Shown piece after piece: positions 33,662 through 40,450 of a stretch of DNA of 40,450 nucleotides. Position 1 is the stretch's first letter. Every line of letters begins with the position of its first letter. A program made the position numbers and the translations under genes. Below the pieces are notes generated by a model. The model was not told the origin of the DNA. It saw only the letters and a list, made by a program, of their open reading frames with translations, and made no database searches. The stretch is from Pirellulaceae bacterium (GTDB taxonomy: Bacteria > Planctomycetota > Planctomycetia > Pirellulales > Pirellulaceae), in the NCBI GenBank assembly GCA_028280445.1, contig JANQLU010000100.1, forward strand, positions 1 to 40,450. Reading direction: 5' to 3'.

Positions 33662-35101
33662 GTGGCCACCGAAACCCCGTCAATCGAAATGCGCGTTGAA
33701 AGAGACTCCATGGGAGAAGTACAAGTTCCTGCCAACGCCTATTATGCCGCTCAAACCCAGCGGGCCGTTGAAAATTTCCCAATTTCCGGTTGGACTCTGC
33801 CACCGGCGCTGATTCATGCCATGGGCTGGGTCAAATATGCCTGCGCCGTCGCAAATCGAGATCTTGGCAAGCTCACCGGCACCGGTAAAAACCCAATTGA
33901 CGACGCACAAGTCCAGGCTTTGCTCGATGCGGCCCGCGAAGTTGCAGATGGCAAATTCGATGATCAGTTTCCAATTGATGTGTTCCAAACCGGTTCCGGC
34001 ACGTCGAGCAATATGAATGTCAACGAAGTGATCGCCAATCGCGCCATCGAAATCTCAGGGGCGGATCGTTTTTCAGCCGAGAAACCGATTCATCCCAATG
34101 ATCACGTCAATATGGGCCAAAGCACCAATGACACGTTCCCGACCGCTATTCACGTGGCTGTGGCCAACGAAATCAAAACGCGATTGATTCCAGCGTTGGA
34201 ACGGATGCAAACGGAGTTAGCCACCAAAGCTCAACAGTGGGATCAGGTGATCAAAATCGGTCGAACCCATTTGATGGATGCGACCCCGATGAGGCTGGGA
34301 CAGGAGTTCGGTGGATTTGCCAGGCAAATTCAATTGTGTGTTGACCGGTCACAAAAAGCGATCAAACCGATTTTAGAACTCCCGGTCGGCGGTACGGCGG
34401 TTGGCTCGGGGATTAATACCCACCCCGAGTTCGGTAATCGCGTCGCAGACGAATTAGCAAAACAGTTGGGCATTCCATTTGTCGAAGCTGAAAATCATTT
34501 CGAAGCCAATGCTCAACGCGATGGTCTCGTCGAATGCCATGGCCAATTAAAAACGATTGCCTCAACGCTGTTTAACTTTGCGAACAATATCCGTTGGCTG
34601 GGTTCCGGTCCACGTTGTGCTTTCTACGAAATCGCACTGCCGTCCAGACAACCGGGCAGCTCGATCATGCCGGGCAAAGTCAATCCGGTCATGTGCGAAA
34701 GTATGATGCAGGTCACCGCGCGCGTGATGGGTAACGACCAGGCAATTACCATTAGCGGAGCGTCAGGCGGCCAGTTTCAACTCAATATCATGATGCCGAT
34801 GATGGCGCATACAGCTTTGGAAAGCGTGATGTTGTTGGCCAACAGCGTCAATGCATTTGTTGATTTCTGTATCGATGGCATGCAGGCAAATGTTCAGCAG
34901 TGTGAATCATTCGTTGAACAAAGTCTGTCAATGGTCACCAGCCTGAATCCCTACATCGGCTACGAACGTGCTTCGCAGTTGGCCAAAGAAGCTTTCAAAA
35001 GTGGAAAAACAATTCGAGAATTGTGTACAGAACAAGATGTTCTACCCAAAGAACAATTGGACGAAGCCCTGGATCCCATGTCGATGACCGAACCCGGCTA
35101 A
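33662..35101 (+). CDS. fumC: Class II fumarate hydratase
   Basis: 479 residues from a GTG at 33662; the ATG at 33689 (MRVERDSMGEVQVP) is an alternative, since many fumarases begin close to that point. The enzyme hydrates fumarate to L-malate in the TCA cycle as a tetramer without iron-sulfur cluster. Signature blocks are all present: GSGTSSNMNVNEVIANRA, HPNDHVNMGQSTNDTFPTA, IGRTHLMDATPMRLGQEFGG, GTAVGSGINTHPEFG, and the superfamily signature GSSIMPGKVNPVMCE with catalytic Ser. The NHFEAN and LNPYIGYERAS segments are as in FumC. A TPR protein starts 22-25 bp after the stop, so the two may be co-transcribed. Confidence 0.96.
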   Translation: MATETPSIEMRVERDSMGEVQVPANAYYAAQTQRAVENFPISGWTLPPALIHAMGWVKYACAVANRDLGKLTGTGKNPIDDAQVQALLDAAREVADGKFDDQFPIDVFQTGSGTSSNMNVNEVIANRAIEISGADRFSAEKPIHPNDHVNMGQSTNDTFPTAIHVAVANEIKTRLIPALERMQTELATKAQQWDQVIKIGRTHLMDATPMRLGQEFGGFARQIQLCVDRSQKAIKPILELPVGGTAVGSGINTHPEFGNRVADELAKQLGIPFVEAENHFEANAQRDGLVECHGQLKTIASTLFNFANNIRWLGSGPRCAFYEIALPSRQPGSSIMPGKVNPVMCESMMQVTARVMGNDQAITISGASGGQFQLNIMMPMMAHTALESVMLLANSVNAFVDFCIDGMQANVQQCESFVEQSLSMVTSLNPYIGYERASQLAKEAFKSGKTIRELCTEQDVLPKEQLDEALDPMSMTEPG

Positions 35102-35114
35102 ACCACAACATTCC

Positions 35115-35122
35115 AAGGAGGG
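35115..35122 (+). promoter_or_regulatory. Strong Shine-Dalgarno AAGGAGGG
   Basis: Full anti-16S match before the TPR gene. The GGAGG to ATG distance is two bases for the first ATG (35124) and five for the second (35127), favouring the second as start. It is the strongest ribosome site I see in the window. Confidence 0.7.
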
Positions 35123-35126
35123 AATG

Positions 35127-36263
35127 ATGACAACTCGGTGCTCAATGTTGCTCGTTGCTTTTTGTGCAGTGATGTTCCAAGCAACGTGTTTTGCGCAAAC
35201 GCTCAAGCCGCGCAAAGTAGCGGAAAAAAAACAACAGCAGGAAAAACTGACTTCTGAGCAGCAAGACTCGTTAACCAGCGAAGTCTACGAAATGACGAAA
35301 TCGGCCAAGACGGCCAGTCAGTTTACGGCGATCATCAAACGTTGCGATGCTGCCTTGGAACTCGAATTGACTGAGGAAAACACGAGCTATTTCCGATCTC
35401 TGAAAGCTTGGGGTTTAAATAAACGAGCGGGTAAACGAATCGATTCGTATTTTGAAATCATGGCCATTGGAAATGATCTTCAAGCAAAAGCCATTCTCAA
35501 AAACGCGAAACAGGATGCCGATCAATGTATCGACATGGCACCTCGAAAATGGGAATGCTACCTCAATCGCGGCGTTATCCACAGCCAACTCCAGGATTTT
35601 GATGCTGCGGCCAAAGACTTCAAAAAAGTCTGCGAGCTGGCCGAATCCAAATCTTATGGCTGGTTCAATTTGGCTGAATTGTTGTTCCAAAAACGCGAAT
35701 ACCGCAAAGCGTTGGAGAATTACAAAAAATCACTTGAGGTTTCATCGAGCGATGTTCAGGCGTTAACCGGTATCGCTCACTGCCACGTTCGACTCAAACA
35801 ACCGGAAAAAGCTTTTGAAAAATACACGATCGTGATCCGTATGCGGCCGGACAGTATCACCGCGCTCGTCAATCGTGGCGATGCATATCGGACGACCGGG
35901 CAATGGCAAAAAGCTTATGACGACTATTCCCAAGCTGCCAAAATCGCCGGTGACAACAAAACCGCCGAAGCAGCGATGACTTATCAACGAGCTGCCTGGT
36001 TGTTGGCTGCCTGCCCCGATGAAAATCTTTTTCAGCCAGACACCGCGATCAAACTGGCAACAACTGCGATTGAAAAAGGAGGTTCGACAGCGCTGAACCT
36101 GGAAACTTTAGCCATCGCCCAAGCAGCAACCGGAGAATTTGATACGGCTGTCAAAACGCAACTCAAGGCAATTGCCACCGCCAAATCTCCGTCGAACGAA
36201 ATGAAAACGCGTCTGGAAATGTTTAAAAACGAAAAACCGTTTCAGTTATCGGTGACAAAGTAG
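35127..36263 (+). CDS. Secreted TPR protein
   Basis: 378 residues from the ATG at 35127 (35124 is also possible). N-terminal signal (CSMLLVAFCAVMFQATCFAQ, cleavage near CFA-QT), a Lys/Gln-rich linker, then tandem tetratricopeptide repeats: KWECYLNRGVIHSQLQDFDA, YGWFNLAELLFQKREYRKAL, VQALTGIAHCHVRLKQPEKA, TALVNRGDAYRTTGQWQKAY. These show the alternating W/L/G/Y/A-A pattern, and the later section (WLLAACPDENLFQPDTAIKL) resembles the 'AACPD' TPR variant found in many planctomycete proteins. TPRs form a protein-binding superhelix. Periplasmic location and partner are inferred, not known. The stop codon TAG is part of a GGCCGGT repeat copy. Confidence 0.86.
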   Translation: MTTRCSMLLVAFCAVMFQATCFAQTLKPRKVAEKKQQQEKLTSEQQDSLTSEVYEMTKSAKTASQFTAIIKRCDAALELELTEENTSYFRSLKAWGLNKRAGKRIDSYFEIMAIGNDLQAKAILKNAKQDADQCIDMAPRKWECYLNRGVIHSQLQDFDAAAKDFKKVCELAESKSYGWFNLAELLFQKREYRKALENYKKSLEVSSSDVQALTGIAHCHVRLKQPEKAFEKYTIVIRMRPDSITALVNRGDAYRTTGQWQKAYDDYSQAAKIAGDNKTAEAAMTYQRAAWLLAACPDENLFQPDTAIKLATTAIEKGGSTALNLETLAIAQAATGEFDTAVKTQLKAIATAKSPSNEMKTRLEMFKNEKPFQLSVTK

Positions 36264-36281
36264 GGCCGGTTCCCACCGGCC
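36260..36281 (+). repeat. GGCCGGT palindromic repeat, copy 3 (left end of composite)
   Basis: GTAGGGCCGGTTCCCACCGG plus CC, differing from the consensus at one base. Overlaps the stop codon of the TPR gene. Confidence 0.85.
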
Positions 36282-36300
36282 AATCATGAATTACAGTGTA

Positions 36301-36337
36301 TCTTACGAGCTCGAAGCGCGGGTCGAGTGGTTGATCA
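36301..36337 (+). repeat. Half copy of CGAAGCG REP repeat
   Basis: TCTTACGAGCTCGAAGCGCG and the following GGTCGAGTGGTTGATCA match the reverse complement of the right arm of the hairpin at 38946-38979 (TCTTACGAGCACGAAGCGTC onward), with a few changes. No opposite arm is present here, so it is an orphan half. Confidence 0.75.
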
Positions 36338-36341
36338 CAAG

Positions 36342-36369
36342 TTGGGTGCCACTGGCCCCAGCCAGTGAT
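36342..36369. repeat. CACTGGC/GCCAGTG hairpin repeat, copy 1
   Basis: TTGGGTGCCACTGGCCCCAG continues CCAGTGAT; CACTGGC and GCCAGTG form a 7-bp stem around CCCA. Inverted partner at 36432. Confidence 0.85.
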
Positions 36370-36431
36370 TTGCACATTGACTCAAGGTTTTTCGTTCAAT
36401 TGAATTACTTTGACAACCACTATCCAACCAC

Positions 36432-36458
36432 ATCACTGGCGGAGCCAGTGGCACCCAA
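36432..36458. repeat. CACTGGC/GCCAGTG hairpin repeat, copy 2 (inverted)
   Basis: ATCACTGGCGGAGCCAGTGG continues CACCCAA. It is the reverse complement of the copy at 36342 with a few substitutions and one indel, 62 bases away. Confidence 0.85.
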
Positions 36459-36504
36459 AATGGAAGTTTTTCAGGTCTAAAATTTCAATGACAGTTGATC
36501 AAAC

Positions 36505-36526
36505 GGCCGGTAGGAAACGGCCCTAC
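36505..36526 (-). repeat. GGCCGGT palindromic repeat, copy 4 (right end of composite)
   Basis: Inverted partner of the copy at 36260; read on the minus strand GTAGGGCCGTTTCCTACCGG plus CC. Its 3' part overlaps the last codons of the lipoamide dehydrogenase gene. Confidence 0.85.
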
Positions 36527-37950
36527 CGATTTCGTTTTGGCTTGTAGATTTCTGTTGCAGTCCCGTAAAACACTTCGCCGGCGTTCATCAATGTTTCACT
36601 CAGCGTAGGATGAGCGTGGATCGTTTCGGTTACATCGCGAACTTCGCAGCCCATTTCGATGGCCAATGTCGCTTCGGCAATCAACTCACCCGCTCCGGGT
36701 CCGGCAATTCCGCAACCGAGAACGCACTCGGTATCGGGATCAATGATCCATTTTGTCAGACCATCCGTGCGGCCTAGCGCCTGAGCACGTCCACTAGCCG
36801 CCCAAGGATACATCGCCACCGAAATCTTGCGGCCCGATGCTTTCGCTTCTTCTTCGGTCAAGCCAGCCCAAGCAATTTCCGGGTCGGTAAAAACGACTGC
36901 TGGAATGGCGGCTTTGTCGAATTCAACCGGATGTCCCAGCAATACCTCGGCGGCCAACCGACCTTCGTGGGTTGCTTTGTGGGCCAGCATCGGTTCGCCC
37001 GCAATGTCGCCGATTGCCAGAATATGCGGATCTGCCGTTCGCATTTGTTTATCAACGATTGCAAAACCGCGTTGATCCAATTGAACTTTCGTGTTTTCCA
37101 GGCCAATATCTTGCGAATTGGGACGACGCCCAACGGACACCAACACGCGGTCATACAGTTCCGTCCCAAATTTGTTCGGCCCCTCAAAAGCGACCTCGAT
37201 CTTGTCGCCCCGCTCGGCAACCGAACCGACTTTTGAGCCAAGATAAATCCTGTCTTCGAACAAGGTTTTTAAACGTTTTTGCAAAGGCCGTACTAAATCA
37301 CGATCCGCCCCCATCAACAAACCATCCATCAGTTCGACGACACTGACTTGGGTGCCCAAACTGGCGTAAACCGTGCCCATCTCCAATCCGATATATCCGC
37401 CACCAATGACCAGCATCGATTCGGGAATATCTTCGAGCTCGAGGGCACCAGTTGAATCCATTACGCGCGACGAACCGATGTTAAACGCACCTGGCATCGC
37501 GGGAACACTTCCAGTAGCCAGAATACAATGATCAAACGTCAACTGTCCGCCTTCGGGAATCGATGCATCGTCGCCTTCGAGTTTCAGCGTCGTTGAATTC
37601 ACAAATGACGCTTCGGCATAGATCACTTTGACCTTCCGAGCCTTGGCCAATTTCCCGAGCCCGCCGGACAACGTCGAAATGACTTTGTTTTTTCGATCAC
37701 GCAGTTTTTCAAGTGCGATTTTGGGGCTGCCAAATTCGATGCCCCACTCGTGATTCATTTCGTCCGCTTCGGCGATAACTTTTGAAACATGCAACAGTGC
37801 CTTGGATGGAATACATCCGCGCAGCAAACATGTTCCACCCAATCTTCCTTCTTTTTCAATCAGAATAACGTCCAGCCCTTCATCAGCTGCCAAAAAAGCA
37901 GCGGCGTAACCACCGGGGCCTCCACCGATCACCACTAATGGACTGTGCAT
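36523..37950 (-). CDS. lpdA: Dihydrolipoyl dehydrogenase
   Basis: 475 residues. The flavoprotein reoxidises dihydrolipoamide of the pyruvate or 2-oxoglutarate dehydrogenase complex (or glycine cleavage system) using NAD. FAD-binding GGGPGGYAAA (residues 9-18), redox-active disulfide GGTCLLRGCIPSK (Cys41, Cys46), NAD-binding GGGYIGLEMGTVYASLG, second FAD site TADPHILAIGDIAG, and active-site HAHPTLSE (His-x4-Glu pair) are all visible. It is not next to E1 or E2 genes here. The last five codons run into a GGCCGGT repeat copy, so the C-terminal residues (KPKRNR) may be encoded partly by repeat sequence. No terminator hairpin is obvious downstream other than the repeats themselves. Confidence 0.96.
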   Translation of the reverse strand: MHSPLVVIGGGPGGYAAAFLAADEGLDVILIEKEGRLGGTCLLRGCIPSKALLHVSKVIAEADEMNHEWGIEFGSPKIALEKLRDRKNKVISTLSGGLGKLAKARKVKVIYAEASFVNSTTLKLEGDDASIPEGGQLTFDHCILATGSVPAMPGAFNIGSSRVMDSTGALELEDIPESMLVIGGGYIGLEMGTVYASLGTQVSVVELMDGLLMGADRDLVRPLQKRLKTLFEDRIYLGSKVGSVAERGDKIEVAFEGPNKFGTELYDRVLVSVGRRPNSQDIGLENTKVQLDQRGFAIVDKQMRTADPHILAIGDIAGEPMLAHKATHEGRLAAEVLLGHPVEFDKAAIPAVVFTDPEIAWAGLTEEEAKASGRKISVAMYPWAASGRAQALGRTDGLTKWIIDPDTECVLGCGIAGPGAGELIAEATLAIEMGCEVRDVTETIHAHPTLSETLMNAGEVFYGTATEIYKPKRNR

Positions 37951-38002
37951 GGATTGTTCACTTTCTATTTTTGGTTCGGATACATCATGAGCAGACGAAA
38001 AA

Positions 38003-38030
38003 AAACGGCAAGCTGATTAGCTTGCCGTTT
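38003..38030 (-). terminator. Hairpin terminator of rpsD
   Basis: Perfect 12-bp stem AAACGGCAAGCT / AGCTTGCCGTTT around a four-base loop; on the minus strand a run of nine T follows. Lies 19 bp after the rpsD stop and before the lpdA start. Confidence 0.93.
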
Positions 38031-38048
38031 GATTGTTTCCAGATCTGT

Positions 38049-38660
38049 CTAACGAGACAAGAACTCGACCACGATATTCACATCAACCGGAAGGCTGATA
38101 TCTGATGGCCCAGGATTTCCTTGAATCGTAATCGTCATCGTTTCAGAATCAAACGCGACCCAATCCAGTGGCTCGCCATCGACTCCCGCTCCCATAATGG
38201 CTTGATAGAGATTTCGCAGATTGTCGCGATCTCGCAACGTGATGACGTCGCCGGGTCGGAGCAAAAACGACGGTTTGTCGACACGAACGCCATTGACTCG
38301 GAAATGCCCGTGAGCCACACCTTGTCGAGCCTGAGGACGAGTCGCCGCAAGCCCAACGCGACGAATAATGTTGTCCAACCGTCGCTCACACATCAGCAAC
38401 AAATTCTCACCTGTGTTGCCTTTGATCCGAGTGGCTTTGGCAAAATAGCGCCGCAGCTGACGTTCGCCAAGTCCGTAGTAGTGTTTGATTTTTTGTTTTT
38501 CCATCAACGCCAAACCATAGTTGGATGGACGTTTGCTGCGTGTGTGCATCCCTGGCGGTTGGTTACGTCGTTCCAAAGCTTTTGACGAACCATTGTCTTC
38601 GTAAATTAATGTGCCCAAACGGCGATTGACGCGCGCTTTTGGACCGGTATACCGAGCCAC
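38049..38660 (-). CDS. rpsD: 30S ribosomal protein S4
   Basis: 203 residues beginning at GTG with GGAG nine bases upstream. The S4 primary rRNA-binding protein nucleates assembly of the 30S body; in several bacteria it also represses its own mRNA. Typical blocks: MARYTGPKARVNRRLG, KQKIKHYYGLGERQLRRYF, NLLLMCERRLDNIIRRVGLA, TRPQARQGVAHGHFRVNGVRV (S4 RNA-binding domain) and the C-terminal DVNIVVEFLSR. The N-terminus lacks the four-Cys zinc knuckle, so it is the zinc-free form. It stands alone with its own terminator, not in the usual rpsM-rpsK-rpoA string. Confidence 0.97.
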   Translation of the reverse strand: MARYTGPKARVNRRLGTLIYEDNGSSKALERRNQPPGMHTRSKRPSNYGLALMEKQKIKHYYGLGERQLRRYFAKATRIKGNTGENLLLMCERRLDNIIRRVGLAATRPQARQGVAHGHFRVNGVRVDKPSFLLRPGDVITLRDRDNLRNLYQAIMGAGVDGEPLDWVAFDSETMTITIQGNPGPSDISLPVDVNIVVEFLSR

Positions 38661-38837
38661 TGATTAAGTCTCCAAAAAACTGGGGTCGGGTCTCTGCCCG
38701 TCGATGATCATCAGCGAATGGCGAAACAAATAACGACACAAATTGGCCAAACGCGAAAGACGAATATGATGATCGATTTCAGCCTCGCCCACAAGGGCCA
38801 AAATAGGTGACCAGTTCCATAACTTGCAGTCAAATCC

Positions 38838-38849
38838 CTAACCCGAAGC
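38838..38849 (+). repeat. Remnant of CGAAGCG REP repeat
   Basis: CTAACCCGAAGC is identical over 11 bases to the start of the arm at 15120-15130, after which similarity is lost. Probably a truncated or decayed copy; could be chance. Confidence 0.4.
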
Positions 38850-38912
38850 TTGAAAGGAAATCTTATGGATTGCTACAAGTCCTTGTGGAGTCTTCATTTG
38901 TGACCGATACAG

Positions 38913-38969
38913 GCACGAAGCGCCAGTGAGTGGTTTTGCGCGGTCAAACCACTCGCTGACGCTTCGTGC
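38913..38969. repeat. REP-type inverted repeat (CGAAGCG core), pair 2
   Basis: Arms of 24 bases (38913-38936 and 38946-38969) with two mismatches and a nine-base loop; core GCACGAAGCGYCAGYGAGTG. Shares CGAAGCGTNAGCGAG with the pair at 15115. It lies just after the end of the App1-type gene (39066, minus). Confidence 0.85.
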
Positions 38970-39065
38970 TCGTAAGATTCGAGGTCAGTCGCTTGCCAAA
39001 ATGGCTGTTTTTCAAGCCACTTGCCCCGCAAAACAGTAAAACTGGTAGAGTTGAGCAATACCAGA

Positions 39066-40118
39066 TTACGAATCCTCCAACTCCGAAACCAGCGTTCTGG
39101 CCAACACGGCCAACTCCTCGGCATGATCAAACACCCGGACGGGAATGTTGGGGAGTTCATTTTGAATCTTGAATATCTTCTCCGCTTTTAACGGCCGATC
39201 TTTGACTTGGCGAATAAACAGACCCCGGATTTTGTCTGGATAGCGCAAACAGATCTTTCGGTAAATCCCGGGGTCCCGCTCACCCGAATCGCCAACCAGC
39301 AAAAATTTCCTTTTCGGCATGTTTTTAATCAACAAACGAATGACCCCACCTTTTCCGCGACGTTCTTCGTTGACTCGTTTAAACATCTGGTCACGCAAGC
39401 GAAAACTACGCAGGTGAATCGAACCATTGGGAAATCCACCGTCCACTTGCAACCGCACCAGTGGTTCAAACAACTGCCAGGGGCTCGACGAAACGTAATG
39501 AAACATCGCTCCGCATTTTTGCCATTGCTGATAAACCTCTGCCATTCCTTCGATGCTTTCAAAATCTCGCAAAAACGTGTTCGCCAACAGCTCGCGAACG
39601 TTTCCCACCTCAGTCACTTTGATGGTGTCATCGATATCGGAAACAATAGACAGCCCTTTTTTGGGCAACACCATGATTTGCCCCGAAGATTTTTTTTGGG
39701 TGGCGCCGATACTCGCGGCACATTCAATGAACCCTTGGGTATCCCTGGATTGTGCCAACAGCTCCAACGCAAATTTCCGCTCAAGTACGACATTGCCTCG
39801 AAACTGACCGTTGCGGCGAGTCCGACTTTTCAACAGAAATTTTTCATCTCCAACTTGGAGTTTGATCCGCAGTCCTTTTTCGCCCGACGCGACAAACGGC
39901 TGAATGCGTTCTCTGAACAACTCGCTCGCCAGTGCCTCGGGACTCACTTTCATCGCTTTTTGCAATATTCGCAGCAGCACACGTTTGCGAAACGTGATCT
40001 CTTTGTCTTGAATGACATGGCCTGCAATCGTCAGTTTCCAATCTGACTTCCTGCGCGACAAATACCCTGGGTACAAAACCAGTTTGGGTTCAGCGTTATT
40101 TTGCTCAGGAAAAGACAT
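39066..40118 (-). CDS. App1-type (DUF2183) phosphatidate phosphatase family protein
   Basis: 350 residues. The HAD-type signature SDIDDTIKVTE gives DxDxT with Asp161, Asp163 and Thr165. YVSSSPWQLFEPL, GKGGVIRLLIKNMPKRKFLLVGDSGERDPGIYRKI and IRQVKD match the App1 catalytic domain, whose yeast member dephosphorylates phosphatidic acid with Mg2+. An N-terminal part of about 130 residues (YPGYLSRRKSDWKLTIAGHV ... RTRRNGQFRGNVV) is the beta-rich leader usual in bacterial homologues. No signal peptide or membrane helix is visible, so it is probably cytosolic or peripheral. Its substrate in bacteria has not been settled; lipid phosphate is the working inference. Monocistronic, flanked on both sides by palindromic repeats. 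Confidence 0.88.
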   Translation of the reverse strand: MSFPEQNNAEPKLVLYPGYLSRRKSDWKLTIAGHVIQDKEITFRKRVLLRILQKAMKVSPEALASELFRERIQPFVASGEKGLRIKLQVGDEKFLLKSRTRRNGQFRGNVVLERKFALELLAQSRDTQGFIECAASIGATQKKSSGQIMVLPKKGLSIVSDIDDTIKVTEVGNVRELLANTFLRDFESIEGMAEVYQQWQKCGAMFHYVSSSPWQLFEPLVRLQVDGGFPNGSIHLRSFRLRDQMFKRVNEERRGKGGVIRLLIKNMPKRKFLLVGDSGERDPGIYRKICLRYPDKIRGLFIRQVKDRPLKAEKIFKIQNELPNIPVRVFDHAEELAVLARTLVSELEDS

Positions 40119-40200
40119 AAGTTGTCAATCAATGAGGGGCCACTTGCGAGCTACTGAGTTTCCCAATTCGATATTGATTCGTCAACTTAATACACAGGTC

Positions 40201-40231
40201 GTGTGCCACCCACTGGCGCCAGCTGGCACAC
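40201..40231. repeat. CACTGGC/GCCAGTG-type hairpin repeat, copy 3
   Basis: GTGTGCCA and TGGCACAC bracket CTGGCGCCAG; a 31-base near-perfect palindrome. The following GAAATGGGAGT resembles AAAATGGAAGT that follows the copy at 36432, supporting common origin. Confidence 0.75.
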
Positions 40232-40248
40232 GAAATGGGAGTCGAATT

Positions 40249-40270
40249 GGCCAGTAGGAACCGGCCCTAC
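40249..40270 (-). repeat. GGCCGGT palindromic repeat, copy 5
   Basis: Read on the minus strand GTAGGGCCGGTTCCTACTGG plus CC, one base from consensus. Placed 17 bases after the CACTGGC-type hairpin, in the same order as in the 36 kb composite. Confidence 0.85.
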
Positions 40271-40291
40271 AGAAATTCGCGCATAAAAAAA

Positions 40292-40319
40292 CCGAAGCAC
40301 CGCAAAAGCGATGCTTCGG
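40292..40319 (-). terminator. Hairpin terminator of the DUF1559-like gene
   Basis: Eight-base stem CCGAAGCA / TGCTTCGG with a 12-base loop; on the minus strand followed by seven T. It sits 28 bp after the stop at 40348. Confidence 0.85.
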
Positions 40320-40347
40320 AAAATTTTTAAATCTCTAAACGCCAAGC

Positions 40348-40449
40348 TTAGAAGTCGATGTCGACGACAATGCCGTCGTTGTGACCAAACATAGCGTAAA
40401 GTGTTCGCCAGTCAGTGTTACGTGGAATAACACGGATAGAAGCGTCACC
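40348..40449 (-). CDS. C-terminus of a DUF1559-like pilin-type protein (partial at right edge)
   Basis: Thirty-three residues before a TAA: GDASIRVIPRNTDW, then RTLYAMFGHNDGIVVDIDF. This resembles the ending of DUF1559 proteins, which carry an N-terminal prepilin cleavage/methylation motif and end in a D-G/A-S-V/I-R-F/V-I strand followed by L-x-T/H-x-N/D-G. They are the most abundant pilin-like family of planctomycetes. The start is outside the window. Family call rests on 33 residues and is moderate. It would be a natural substrate for a pilus machine such as the PilM operon at 2-8 kb. Confidence 0.6.
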   Translation of the reverse strand, partial: GDASIRVIPRNTDWRTLYAMFGHNDGIVVDIDF

Positions 40450-40450
40450 A

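Larger units (their letters stand above)
38661..39065. other. Intergenic region with REP-type repeats (405 bp)
   Basis: Holds the rpsD leader and promoter (not resolved) and REP-type elements at 38838 and 38913. The leader of rpsD could be an S4 autoregulatory structure, but I see only a weak CGGG/CCCG stem near 38687-38702 and do not claim it. Confidence 0.5.

Noticed and set aside
36286..36480. 64-codon frame in the gap between the TPR gene and lpdA
   Set aside because: Made entirely of the palindromic repeat copies; no ribosome site and no protein-like character.
38687..38702. S4-autoregulation leader structure upstream of rpsD
   Set aside because: Only a four-to-five-pair CGGG/CCCG stem is visible; known S4 leader folds need a pseudoknot that I cannot demonstrate.
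15115..38969. CRISPR array
   Set aside because: The repeats are palindromic and scattered across intergenic gaps, not regularly spaced with unique spacers, and no cas genes are present.
39207..40046. 279-codon plus-strand frame opposite the App1-type gene
   Set aside because: Shadow of a gene with an intact DxDxT catalytic motif; no independent support.

Overview
The window looks like ordinary chromosome from a planctomycete, most likely a Pirellulaceae-type member of the Planctomycetota. The reasons are a PilM protein that continues into a PilN-like half, a DUF1559-like protein tail at the right edge, a Cys/Gly-rich lipoprotein-like protein ending in a YPYYTTRGPRDFF motif, zinc-ribbon/membrane proteins, and many secreted proteins of unknown function. 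Start codons and ribosome binding sites are mixed (ATG, GTG, TTG; only some clear GGAG/AGGA sites). I see no rRNA, tRNA, CRISPR array, phage or insertion-sequence transposase. The species is inferred from gene content only.

Layout. 1-1.73 kb: 3' part of a large secreted protein with DxDxDG repeats. 1.9-8.4 kb (minus): a three-gene pilus-type inner-membrane operon, PilM-PilN fusion, PilO-like protein and a large membrane-anchored protein; the last two share Gly-rich cassettes. 8.9-13.1 kb (plus): GH38-like protein, cytidylate kinase and plsC-type acyltransferase, followed by a convergent 39-residue membrane ORF. 13.4-21.1 kb: gamma-glutamyltransferase, then convergently glutamine-dependent NAD synthetase, then a zinc-ribbon membrane protein, a methyltransferase and a Lys-rich secreted protein. 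21.1-25.3 kb (minus): three secreted proteins of little known function in an AT-richer stretch. 25.7-32.2 kb (minus): a tightly spaced set, moeA, moeA with a substrate-binding domain, hotdog thioesterase, membrane-fusion protein and terpenoid-cyclase-fold protein, closed by a hairpin terminator. 32.3-33.3 kb: Cys-rich protein. 33.7-36.3 kb (plus): class II fumarase and a TPR protein. 36.5-40.1 kb (minus): lipoamide dehydrogenase, ribosomal protein S4 and an App1-type phosphatase. 40.35 kb to the edge: the C-terminus of a DUF1559-like protein.

Non-coding structure is the least expected part. At least three families of short palindromic repeats sit between genes: a GGCCGGT-TCCT-ACCGGCC hairpin (five copies), a hairpin with core CGAAGCGTNAGCGAG (two full pairs, one half copy, one remnant), and a CACTGGC-N4-GCCAGTG hairpin (three copies plus one doubtful). 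All three come together in a nested composite between the TPR and lipoamide dehydrogenase genes. No transposase is present, so they look like REP/MITE-type elements mobilised from elsewhere in the genome.

Most metabolic genes are standard housekeeping. The best candidates for something under-described are the pilus-type operon with its repeated Gly-rich cassettes, the composite repeat region, the small membrane ORF, and the pair of envelope proteins (membrane-fusion plus cyclase-fold) with no transporter beside them.
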